From Sphingobacterium thalpophilum (GTDB lineage: Bacteria; Bacteroidota; Bacteroidia; Sphingobacteriales; Sphingobacteriaceae), in NCBI RefSeq assembly GCF_901482695.1, contig NZ_LR590484.1, forward strand, positions 2,480,001 through 2,544,000: a DNA stretch of 64,000 bases, written 5' to 3'. Both the position numbers and the translations under genes were made by a program. Shown here one piece after another: positions 45,613 to 53,575 of the stretch (the first letter of the stretch is position 1; each line of letters begins with the position of its first letter). Under the pieces are notes generated by a model that was not told the DNA's origin, ran no database searches, and saw only the letters and a list, made by a program, of their open reading frames with translations.

Positions 45613-46431
45613 ATGGCAAAAACGAAGATATTGTTTATTACTCACGAGATGTCGCCTTTCCTCGAATTAACCAAAATTTCTGAAATCACACGTCAACTGC
45701 CTCAAGCGATGCAAGAGAAGGGTTTTGAAATCCGTATCTTGATGCCTCGTTTTGGCAATATCAACGAGCGTAGAAATAGATTGCATGAGGTAATTCGTCT
45801 TTCAGGCTTGAACATTGTTGTGGATAATAATGATAATCCGCTAATCATTAAAGTAGCTTCATTGCCTGCAGCCCGGATGCAGGTGTATTTCTTGGATAAT
45901 GAGGACTACTTTCAGCGTAAAAAAGTTTTTAGTGATGAGCATGGCGAATTCTTTGCAGACAATAATGAGCGTTCGGTGTTCTTCTGTAAAGGAGCGTTGG
46001 AAACTGTTAAAAAATTAGGCTGGTCACCAGATGTAGTCCACTGTCATGGATGGTTCTCTGCTTTGGTACCTGCGTATGTGAAGACAACTTACAAAGATGA
46101 CCCGACATTTAAAGATGCTAAGGTGATGTATTCCTTGTTTAATGAGGAGTTTAAAGGTACGTTAGGAGTGAAATATGCTGAAATGGCACCTGAAGGGGCT
46201 TTTAAGGCTGAAGATGCGAAGGTTTATGGCGATGGTAGCTACGAAGCAATCTATAAAGGGGCTCTGCACTTTACAGATATGGTTGTGGTAGCCGATCAGC
46301 AGGTCAATCCAGCAATTGTGGACTTTGCAAAATCCAAAGATATTCAGGTGTTTGAACCTAATGGTGATCAGGACTATGACGCTTTTGGCGAAGTATATGA
46401 TCAATTTGCTCCTGTGGAAGTGGAAGCATAA
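45613..46431 (+). CDS. Half-length glycogen/starch synthase-like protein (GT5 N-terminal domain only)
   Basis: This 272-residue protein matches the N-terminal Rossmann half of GT5 glycogen synthases: KILFITHEMSPFLELTKISEI, FEIRILMPRFGNINERR, DVVHCHGWFSALVPAYVKT. Full enzymes are about 480 residues with two such halves; the C-terminal nucleotide-sugar-binding half is absent and the gene ends naturally before a terminator. The KxGGL substrate loop that normally follows the first strand is replaced by a sequence with no double glycine. It therefore probably does not polymerise glucose by itself; a regulatory or partner role is possible. It is divergent from panC, a neighbourhood I recall in other Bacteroidota. 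Confidence 0.8.
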   Translation: MAKTKILFITHEMSPFLELTKISEITRQLPQAMQEKGFEIRILMPRFGNINERRNRLHEVIRLSGLNIVVDNNDNPLIIKVASLPAARMQVYFLDNEDYFQRKKVFSDEHGEFFADNNERSVFFCKGALETVKKLGWSPDVVHCHGWFSALVPAYVKTTYKDDPTFKDAKVMYSLFNEEFKGTLGVKYAEMAPEGAFKAEDAKVYGDGSYEAIYKGALHFTDMVVVADQQVNPAIVDFAKSKDIQVFEPNGDQDYDAFGEVYDQFAPVEVEA

Positions 46432-46469
46432 AGCGGGCAGATATACCCTAGTGAAACAAACAGACAATC

Positions 46470-46512
46470 AAATAAAAGAGGCTATTTCACCAGAGATAGC
46501 CTCTTTTATTTT
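46470..46512. terminator. Bidirectional terminator
   Basis: AATAAAAGAGGCTAT (46471-46485) pairs with ATAGCCTCTTTTATT (46496-46510) around a 10-base loop; T-run on the forward strand. Confidence 0.85.
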
Positions 46513-46681
46513 AGGACCGGCTTCCCTAGAAGCCATATCTTTATGATCAAGGGCACGCCAGGTATTTCAGATTATCGTGGGTAAAATGTTATCTTCGCGG
46601 AGACAGAGCCAGAACAGGCCTGGAAACAGGTAAATAAATAATCAGCCAACGCAGGTCGATGGCTATGTACACGAGATAGTG

Positions 46682-47161
46682 ATGAAAATTAAAGTTGGAT
46701 TTGGATTCGATGTCCATCAGATCAGAGAAGGACATCCATTTATTGTTGGCGGCGTTCAGCTGGAGCATCACGCGGGCGCTTTTGGACATTCGGATGCGGA
46801 TGTGCTGGTACATGCGATTTGTGATGCCATCTTAGGGGCAGCCAATTTAGAAGATATCGGTTATCACTTTCCGAATACCGATATGCGCTGGAAGGGAATC
46901 AGTAGCCTGGTATTATTGAAAGAATGCATGGCTCTGATTCAGGCCAAAGGCTATCGGCTGGGAAATATCGATGCCATGTTGTGCCTCGAAGCACCGAAAA
47001 TCAAGCCTTATATCCCACAGATGAAAGTGAAGCTGGCAGAAGCAACAGGTCTTGATATCGATGATATTTCAATCAAAGCGACTACCAACGAAACAATGGG
47101 GTTTATTGGACGAAAAGAAGGTGTCGTAGCGTATGCAGTTTGCCTCATCGAACGGGTATAG
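46682..47161 (+). CDS. ispF: 2-C-methyl-D-erythritol 2,4-cyclodiphosphate synthase
   Basis: This 159-residue enzyme of the non-mevalonate isoprenoid pathway cyclises CDP-methylerythritol 2-phosphate to the 2,4-cyclodiphosphate and CMP. Metal ligands are visible in GFDVHQI and HSDADVLVHAICDAILGAA; GYHFPNTDMRWKG and the C-terminal TTNETMGFIGRKEGVVAYAV region complete the family pattern. I prefer ATG 46682 to the adjacent GTG 46679. It stands alone between a terminator and the long leader of the penicillin-binding protein gene. Confidence 0.96.
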   Translation: MKIKVGFGFDVHQIREGHPFIVGGVQLEHHAGAFGHSDADVLVHAICDAILGAANLEDIGYHFPNTDMRWKGISSLVLLKECMALIQAKGYRLGNIDAMLCLEAPKIKPYIPQMKVKLAEATGLDIDDISIKATTNETMGFIGRKEGVVAYAVCLIERV

Positions 47162-47512
47162 ACAACTAGACCAGCAAACATGTGGACTTTTGATTTAATT
47201 GTAATACCTTTGTTCTGGTAAAAGCATTGTTTGGCACGTTATCTGATAACGTGGAAATAAAATCATATCGAAGTCTGTAGGAAAGAGTGTAATGTCCGTC
47301 TTTGGATATGACAAACACAAATGCCGACAAAGAGAAACAAATGAACGTTCATGCAAGCTCCGATACGACTTCGATAGACCGGAAAAATGGATCATAACGC
47401 ATCGTATTTTGTCTAGAAAACAACAGCATAATAGCAGACGCTGGGCTTTTCGACTGCAATTGAAAATATACAAAGATGAGTTATAAATAACATCTGAAAC
47501 TTAAGTAAATAG
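47162..47512 (+). other. 351-base gap: long leader of the penicillin-binding protein gene
   Basis: A TACCTTTG box at 47205-47212 with a weak upstream element is the best promoter, which would give a leader of roughly 290 bases. The leader contains a 64-codon frame (47292-47486) and a 29-codon frame starting at 47308. Neither shows family features and I do not call them. No riboswitch core was recognised. Confidence 0.4.
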
Positions 47513-49783
47513 ATGAAGCGAGTATCAAAAAAAAATCAGCTTACTGAAGGCGATATAAAGCGGTATACGTTTAATTTTTGGAAGATTGTCATCGGCATAG
47601 TGGCCGTGGGCTTTTTGTTTATATTGAGTGTACGGCTGGGGCTGTTTGGGAAATTACCTTCATTCAGCGATCTGGAGAATCCAAAAAGCAACTTGGCGTC
47701 TGAGGTCATCACAGAAGACCGTAAGGTACTGGGGACCTACTACGTGCAGAATCGGTCCAACGTCAAATATAGTGAGCTTTCTCCTTATTTGGTCAAAGCA
47801 TTGGTATCCACTGAGGATAAACGCTTTTATGATCACTCGGGTATCGATTATTCGCGGACCATTACGGTGATTTTCCATACCTTGACAGGCAACAAGCAGG
47901 GGGGGAGTACCATTACCCAACAATTAGCGCTGAACCTCTTTTCGGATGGCCGTCAAAAGAACTTTTTAAAACGGGTGATCCAAAAATTTCAGGAATGGAT
48001 CACTGCAGTCAGGCTGGAAAGAAATTATACCAAAGATGAAATCATCACCATGTATTTTAATACTGTTGACTTTGGTGCTTATAATACTTACGGAATCAAA
48101 TCTGCGGCAAGAACGTATTTCAATACTACTCCGGATAAGCTGACAGCGGATCAGGCAGCTTTATTGGTGGGTATGTTAAAAGGCCCCGGGGCTTACTCGC
48201 CGGTGAGATATCCGGAGCGCTCAAGAATGCGCCGCAATACGGTCCTGAACAACATGGTGGCCGCCAACTTCATTTCAGCGGAGGAAGCTGCCAAAGCAAA
48301 GGAAAAACCGCTTGGATTAGAGCTCAAGATTGCCAACTACGGCGAAGGGCTGGCGCCTTATTTTAGAGCCGTACTGAAGGATGAGATTAAGAAGGAGTTT
48401 GCCAAACTGTCGATTACCAAACCGGACGGTACGCCATACGATCTAGACCGAGACGGACTGAAGATCTATACGACCATCAATATGTCTATGCAGCAATATG
48501 CAGAGGATGCACAGAAGGAATGGATGAGGCAGCTGCAATCCAAATTCGCCGCGCAGTGGAAAAATCGTGATCCCTTCAAAGGGGATAAAGCGAAGCTGCT
48601 GATCAGTGGTATGAAACGCTCTGACCGTTACCGTATATTGAAAGAAGAAGGCTGGAGCGAAGACCAGATCAAAAAGGCCTTCAATGTAAAAGTGCCGATG
48701 AATATCTTCACCTGGAGAGGAAGTGTGGACACCCTGATGACGCCTATGGATTCGATCAAGTACAACAAATTGATGCTGCGCAACGCCATGATGTCCATGG
48801 AGCCCAAAACCGGCCATATCAAAGCTTGGGTGGGCGGTATTGACTTTGAACATTTTAAATATGACCAGGTGAAAATGGGAACCCGGCAAGTGGGATCTAC
48901 GGCCAAGCCTTTTACTTACGCTGTAGCTATAGACAATGGTTACTCACCTTGTTATAGCATTCCAAACTACCAGCAGACTTACAATGGCTGGACTCCGAGG
49001 GGAAATGCACAGGGTGGAAACCCCATTACCTTGGCCAAAGCACTTGCATATTCGCAAAACTATGCCACAGCATACTTGATCCATGAGGTCGGGGCGGCAG
49101 AGGTGGCTGCCCTTACTAAACGTATGGGAATCACTAGCGACGTGCCTAATTATCCTTCTATCTCGCTAGGAGCCTATGAGGCGTCCGTCTTTGATATGGT
49201 CGGAGCATATTCGGCATTTGTGAATCAGGGAACCTGGATCGAACCAACAGCTATCCTGCGTATTGAAGATAAAAATGGCACTCCCATTTACGATAAAGCG
49301 CCTAAAGTGGTCAAAGCACTGAACAGTGAGTCGGCATATATTATCGTGGATATGTTGAAAAAAGTTGTTTCCCAGGGAACGGCACGCCGTATTCAATGGA
49401 AATACAAGTTAACCAACCCTATTGGAGGTAAAACCGGTACCACCAACGGTAACGCCGATGCCTGGTTTATAGGTGTTACTCCCGAACTGGTAACTGGGGT
49501 ATGGACAGGGGCAGAAGATCGCGAAATCAGCTTTGACCGGATGGAATACGGACAAGGAGCGGCAGCTGCTATGCCTGTCTTTGCCTACTTCATGCAACGG
49601 GTGTATAAAGATTCGAACTTAAAATACACCAAAGGCGACTTTGAACAACCGCAAGGTGGACTGACACGCGTTATCGACTGTAACCAGTACTGGGGCGGTG
49701 GTGGATCCGATGTAGAAGATGGATCGACCGACTCCAGTCTACGTGATGATGCGAAATTAAAAGATGACCGGTTGGGGTTTTAG
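47513..49783 (+). CDS. Class A penicillin-binding protein 1A
   Basis: This 756-residue bifunctional peptidoglycan synthase has one N-terminal membrane segment (about 24-46). The GT51 glycosyltransferase domain (about 65-240) has catalytic Glu in VSTEDKRFYDHSGID and GGSTITQQLALNLF. The transpeptidase domain (about 410-700) has the serine motif STAKPF, the SQN motif in YSQNYATA and KTGTT. It polymerises and crosslinks cell-wall glycan on the outer face of the inner membrane. The C-terminus has a low-complexity acidic tail. uvrC follows within 12 bases, so the two may be co-transcribed. Confidence 0.95.
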   Translation: MKRVSKKNQLTEGDIKRYTFNFWKIVIGIVAVGFLFILSVRLGLFGKLPSFSDLENPKSNLASEVITEDRKVLGTYYVQNRSNVKYSELSPYLVKALVSTEDKRFYDHSGIDYSRTITVIFHTLTGNKQGGSTITQQLALNLFSDGRQKNFLKRVIQKFQEWITAVRLERNYTKDEIITMYFNTVDFGAYNTYGIKSAARTYFNTTPDKLTADQAALLVGMLKGPGAYSPVRYPERSRMRRNTVLNNMVAANFISAEEAAKAKEKPLGLELKIANYGEGLAPYFRAVLKDEIKKEFAKLSITKPDGTPYDLDRDGLKIYTTINMSMQQYAEDAQKEWMRQLQSKFAAQWKNRDPFKGDKAKLLISGMKRSDRYRILKEEGWSEDQIKKAFNVKVPMNIFTWRGSVDTLMTPMDSIKYNKLMLRNAMMSMEPKTGHIKAWVGGIDFEHFKYDQVKMGTRQVGSTAKPFTYAVAIDNGYSPCYSIPNYQQTYNGWTPRGNAQGGNPITLAKALAYSQNYATAYLIHEVGAAEVAALTKRMGITSDVPNYPSISLGAYEASVFDMVGAYSAFVNQGTWIEPTAILRIEDKNGTPIYDKAPKVVKALNSESAYIIVDMLKKVVSQGTARRIQWKYKLTNPIGGKTGTTNGNADAWFIGVTPELVTGVWTGAEDREISFDRMEYGQGAAAAMPVFAYFMQRVYKDSNLKYTKGDFEQPQGGLTRVIDCNQYWGGGGSDVEDGSTDSSLRDDAKLKDDRLGF

Positions 49784-49795
49784 TAGTAGTGAGTA

Positions 49796-51613
49796 TTGGG
49801 ATTTAATTTCAAGGTTTTGGCATTCGACTATAGAGAAGAACTAAAGAAAATACCGCATCGGCCCGGTGTCTATCAATATTTTGACAAGAACTATGAACTT
49901 ATCTATATCGGTAAAGCGAAGGACCTTCGCAACCGCGTCGGATCGTATTTTGTCAATGAAAGCCAGCTGAACGGTAAGACCCGTGTGCTGGTGCGAAAGA
50001 TCAACCGGATTTCATTTACTATCGTCGATACAGAAATTGATGCCTGGCTACTTGAAAACTCACTGATCAAGAAACATAAACCAAGGTATAACGTTCTACT
50101 GAAAGACGACAAAACGTATCCGTGGATCGTCATCAAGAACGAGCCTTTTCCCAGAGTATTTTGGACCCGGCAGTATGTGAAAGATGGCTCCCGTTATTAC
50201 GGGCCTTATCCTTCTGTCGGGATGATGCATATTGTGCTTGATTTGATCCGTGAACTATTTCCGCTTCGAACATGCAATCTGGCGCTCACCCAGGATAATA
50301 TCCGAAAGGGTAAGTTTAAGATCTGTCTCGAATATCAGATCGGTAACTGTAAGGGGCCCTGTGAAGGCTACCAGTCTGAAGAGGACTATGATCAGAATCT
50401 GCGGGATATCAAAGATATTCTGAACGGCAAAATCGCTGTCGTGACCAACCGCCTGAAAGAAAGCATTGCGACTGCCGCAGCGGCATTGGACTTTGAACGG
50501 GCAGGGGCAATCAAGGCTAAATTAGATAAACTGGACAATTACCAAAGCAAATCGACAGTGGTCAACTCCTCGATCACAAACGTGGATGTCTTTAGCATTG
50601 CCTCCGACGATGGTTATGCCTTTGTCAACTACCTAAAGGTAATGAACGGAGTCATTATTCAGACGCAGACCCTGGAAATGAGACGTCGACTGGATGAAAC
50701 GGAACAGGAACTGCTGTCACTGGCCATTCCCGAAATACGGGAGCGTTTCAAAAGCCTGTCACGGGAGATCATAGTACCATTTGAACTGGATATCGAGGAG
50801 AATGAGCGTATCCGCTTTACTGTTCCCAAACTGGGAGAGAAAAAGAAACTTTTGGAATTGTCCCAGAAAAATGTGGCCTTTTTCCGGAAAGAACGCTTAC
50901 TGCAATACGAAAAACTCAATCCTGATATCCGGACAGAGCGTATTTTGAAACAGATGCAGAAGGATCTCCGCATGAACGTACTGCCGCAGCATATCGAGTG
51001 TTTTGATAACTCTAATATACAGGGAAATTATCCTGTGTCAGCCATCGTGGTGTTTAAAGATGCCAAGCCGTCAAAAAAGGATTATCGGCATTTTAATGTA
51101 AAAACAGTAGAAGGCCCCAACGACTTCGCGACGATGGAAGAAGCTGTATTTAGACGCTACAGGAGGTTACTGGACGAAGGGCAGTCTCTGCCGCAGTTGA
51201 TTATCATCGACGGCGGTAAAGGCCAGCTGGGCGCAGCACTTAAGAGCTTACGCCTGCTTGGTATCGAACGGCAGGTTACTGTGATCGGCATCGCAAAAAG
51301 ACTGGAGGAACTGTTCTATCCCGGCGATCAGTACCCGCTCTATCTGGATAAGAAATCAGAGACCCTAAAAGTGATCCAGCATCTTCGCGATGAAGCTCAC
51401 CGGTTTGGCATCACCTTTCACCGTAACCAACGCAGCCGCAAGACCTTTGTATCCGAATTGGAGAACATTCCCGGTATTGGTAAGACGACGGTAGAGAAGC
51501 TGCTGAAGGAATTTAAATCGGTAAAAAAAGTCAGAGAGGCTTCTGATGAAGAACTAAAAAAAGTGCTTAATCTCAAACAGATTAAAGCACTTCGTGAATA
51601 CTTTTCAAAGTAA
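49796..51613 (+). CDS. uvrC: UvrABC excinuclease subunit C
   Basis: This 605-residue subunit makes both incisions around UV-type DNA damage. The GIY-YIG nuclease domain is at the N-terminus (PGVYQYFDKNYELIYIGKAKDLRNR), a UVR motif for UvrB contact is near 215-250 (AALDFERAGAIKAKLDKL), the RNase-H-like domain follows (HIECFDNSNIQGNYPVSAIVVF), and helix-hairpin-helix motifs end it (IPGIGKTTVEKLLKEF). The reading frame has a TGA just before 49793 and the only start in reach is TTG 49796 or a later TTG, so a TTG start is likely. Length is normal. Confidence 0.95.
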   Translation: MGFNFKVLAFDYREELKKIPHRPGVYQYFDKNYELIYIGKAKDLRNRVGSYFVNESQLNGKTRVLVRKINRISFTIVDTEIDAWLLENSLIKKHKPRYNVLLKDDKTYPWIVIKNEPFPRVFWTRQYVKDGSRYYGPYPSVGMMHIVLDLIRELFPLRTCNLALTQDNIRKGKFKICLEYQIGNCKGPCEGYQSEEDYDQNLRDIKDILNGKIAVVTNRLKESIATAAAALDFERAGAIKAKLDKLDNYQSKSTVVNSSITNVDVFSIASDDGYAFVNYLKVMNGVIIQTQTLEMRRRLDETEQELLSLAIPEIRERFKSLSREIIVPFELDIEENERIRFTVPKLGEKKKLLELSQKNVAFFRKERLLQYEKLNPDIRTERILKQMQKDLRMNVLPQHIECFDNSNIQGNYPVSAIVVFKDAKPSKKDYRHFNVKTVEGPNDFATMEEAVFRRYRRLLDEGQSLPQLIIIDGGKGQLGAALKSLRLLGIERQVTVIGIAKRLEELFYPGDQYPLYLDKKSETLKVIQHLRDEAHRFGITFHRNQRSRKTFVSELENIPGIGKTTVEKLLKEFKSVKKVREASDEELKKVLNLKQIKALREYFSK

Positions 51614-51653
51614 AAAGTCAAAGTTAAGAAAGCTACCCCTAGCTCTGCGCTAA

Positions 51654-52532
51654 TTAGTCGTCGTAGCCGAAACGTTTGAGGTAGTTCTTCTTACTTCTCC
51701 AGTCGGGGATGACTTTGACAAACAATTCCAGGAATACTTTGCCGCCAATAAACTCTTCAATGTCCTGGCGAGCATAAGTGCCGACCTTTTTGATCATGGC
51801 TCCGCCTTTGCCTATAATAATATTCTTTTGGGAATCGCGTTCGACGATAATTTCTGCGGCGATACGGGTGATATTTGCTTCCTCTTTATACGATGTAACA
51901 ATTACTTCCGTGCTGTACGGGATTTCTTTGTCGTACAGTTTGAATACCTTTTCACGGATCATTTCGGAGACAAAGAAGCGCATCGATTTATCAGTCAGCT
52001 CGTCTTTTTCGTAGTATGCTTCATGCACAGGCAATTTATCCTTGATGTACTGCATGACAGCAGATACGTTATGGTTCAGTTTTGCGGATATGGCAAAGAT
52101 GGTGTCGGGATTCAGTTTTTCCTGCCAGAATTCAATTTTGGCTTTTACCTCCTCTTCGGAAGATTTATCGATTTTGTTGATGAGAACAGCGACGGGCGAG
52201 TTTGTTTTACGTAATTTTTCCAACACGTCATTCTCGTCATATTTTTCATGGATATCCGTCACAAATAAAATAATGTCTGCATCAATAAGTGATCCTTGAA
52301 CAAAATTCATCATGGATTCCTGTAGCGAGTAGTTTGGTTTGATGACACCCGGAGTATCCGAAAAGACGATCTGATGATCTTCATCGTTTACAATACCGAT
52401 AATGCGGTGTCTTGTCGTTTGTGCTTTTGGGGTAATGATGGACATCTTTTCACCCACTAAAGCGTTCATTAGGGTGGACTTACCAGCATTTGGCTTTCCG
52501 ATGATACTTACGAATCCTGCTTTATGTGACAT
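51654..52532 (-). CDS. era: GTPase Era
   Basis: I choose ATG 52532 (MSHKAGFVSIIGKPNAGKST) over the longer open frame to 52628, whose first 32 residues are Phe/Lys rich and unlike Era. The 292-residue protein has G1 GKPNAGKST, G3 DTPGV, G4 NKID, and a C-terminal KH RNA-binding domain with the sequence IIGKGGAMIKKVG. Era binds 16S rRNA and helps assemble the small ribosomal subunit. It converges on uvrC and diverges from the tRNA array; on the reverse strand a TTG-N20-TTTCTTTG promoter-like arrangement overlaps the array promoter. Confidence 0.95.
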   Translation of the reverse strand: MSHKAGFVSIIGKPNAGKSTLMNALVGEKMSIITPKAQTTRHRIIGIVNDEDHQIVFSDTPGVIKPNYSLQESMMNFVQGSLIDADIILFVTDIHEKYDENDVLEKLRKTNSPVAVLINKIDKSSEEEVKAKIEFWQEKLNPDTIFAISAKLNHNVSAVMQYIKDKLPVHEAYYEKDELTDKSMRFFVSEMIREKVFKLYDKEIPYSTEVIVTSYKEEANITRIAAEIIVERDSQKNIIIGKGGAMIKKVGTYARQDIEEFIGGKVFLELFVKVIPDWRSKKNYLKRFGYDD

Positions 52533-52570
52533 TTTTCTAAATTTTATTAGGATTACAAAGAAACAAAATA

Positions 52571-52578
52571 TATCTTTG
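52571..52578 (+). promoter_or_regulatory. Likely -7 box of the tRNA array promoter
   Basis: TATCTTTG matches the TAnnTTTG box, 70 bases before the first tRNA. A TTG element at the expected distance is not exact (TAG). It overlaps the divergent era promoter region. Confidence 0.45.
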
Positions 52579-52647
52579 TACTCCAATTCGAAGGGATCAT
52601 AATCTTGTTTTTTCAAAAGAAAAAGCAATTTTGTTCAAAAAATATAT

Positions 52648-52720
<73 letters not shown>

Positions 52721-52726
52721 CTACAG

Positions 52727-52756
52727 AAAGAGCCGGTTGCAATGGCCGGTTCTTTT
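52727..52756 (+). terminator. Terminator-like hairpin after tRNA copy 1
   Basis: AAAGAGCCGG pairs with CCGGTTCTTT around TTGCAATGG and ends in four T residues. It recurs after copies 2, 3 and 4. Confidence 0.7.
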
Positions 52757-52775
52757 CAAGACATTCAAAATACAT

Positions 52776-52848
<73 letters not shown>

Positions 52849-52854
52849 CTACAG

Positions 52855-52885
52855 AAAGAGCCGGTTGCAATGGCCGGTTCTTTTT
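52855..52885 (+). terminator. Terminator-like hairpin after tRNA copy 2
   Basis: Same stem as after copy 1, with five T residues. Confidence 0.7.
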
Positions 52886-52904
52886 CAAGACATTCAAAAT
52901 ACAT

Positions 52905-52977
<73 letters not shown>

Positions 52978-52982
52978 CTAAG

Positions 52983-53012
52983 AGAGAGCCGGTTGCAATG
53001 GCCGGTTCTTTT
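52983..53012 (+). terminator. Terminator-like hairpin after tRNA copy 3
   Basis: Stem core GAGCCGG/CCGGTTC with a slightly different foot (CTAAGAGAGAG in place of CTACAGAAAGAG) and four T residues. Confidence 0.65.
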
Positions 53013-53031
53013 CAAGAAATCCAAAATACAT

Positions 53032-53104
<73 letters not shown>

Positions 53105-53109
53105 CTAAG

Positions 53110-53140
53110 AGAGAGCCGGTTGCAATGGCCGGTTCTTTTT
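53110..53140 (+). terminator. Terminator-like hairpin after tRNA copy 4
   Basis: Same stem core as the others, with five T residues. Confidence 0.65.
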
Positions 53141-53159
53141 CAAGACATTTAAAATACAT

Positions 53160-53232
<73 letters not shown>

Positions 53233-53239
53233 CTAAATG

Positions 53240-53275
53240 AAAAAGCCGAGGTGGATACCTTGGCTTTTTGTTTTT
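53240..53275 (+). terminator. Final terminator of the tRNA array
   Basis: AAAAAGCCGAGGT pairs with ACCTTGGCTTTTT (one G-T pair) around GGAT and is followed by G and five T residues. Confidence 0.9.
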
Positions 53276-53575
53276 GCATCCCTCATGCTTTTCTGTCTTT
53301 TAAGATAATCCTTAACTACTGTTATTTATTGTTTCTCAAAATATCCGATTTTGGCATATCACATTTTCATTTATACATAGGCAAAAATGACTGCGGCAAT
53401 AACCGGACTGCGTTTAGTTGCAAATGCCTGTTTATGCAATCGTTTGTGTAATTGGCGCAATCGATTTCGTTGTGTGTGCATTTTGATAAGCCTGTATCTT
53501 CTTATAGCTTTAGCATTCATGTACCTAAATTTTGATTAGCATGCTAATCAATGTTTAAACTAACTATTAAATATT
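53276..53575. other. 300-base leader region of susC 4
   Basis: No supported gene. It is AT-rich and contains the palindrome at 53532-53551. TGTATCTTCTTATAG near 53501-53515 is a loose promoter candidate. Confidence 0.4.
53532..53551. promoter_or_regulatory. Perfect 20-bp palindrome, candidate operator
   Basis: TTGATTAGCATGCTAATCAA is its own reverse complement over all 20 bases and ends 24 bases before the susC 4 start. There is no loop and no T-run, so a dimeric regulator site is more likely than a terminator. Confidence 0.6.

Noticed and set aside
47292..47486. 64-codon frame before the PBP gene
   Set aside because: Strongly basic, random-looking composition with no domain; a competing frame in the same stretch is equally plausible. 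Kept only as part of the leader finding.
52533..52628. 32-residue N-terminal extension of Era
   Set aside because: Era proteins begin just before the GxPNxGKS motif; the extension lies over the promoter region shared with the tRNA array.
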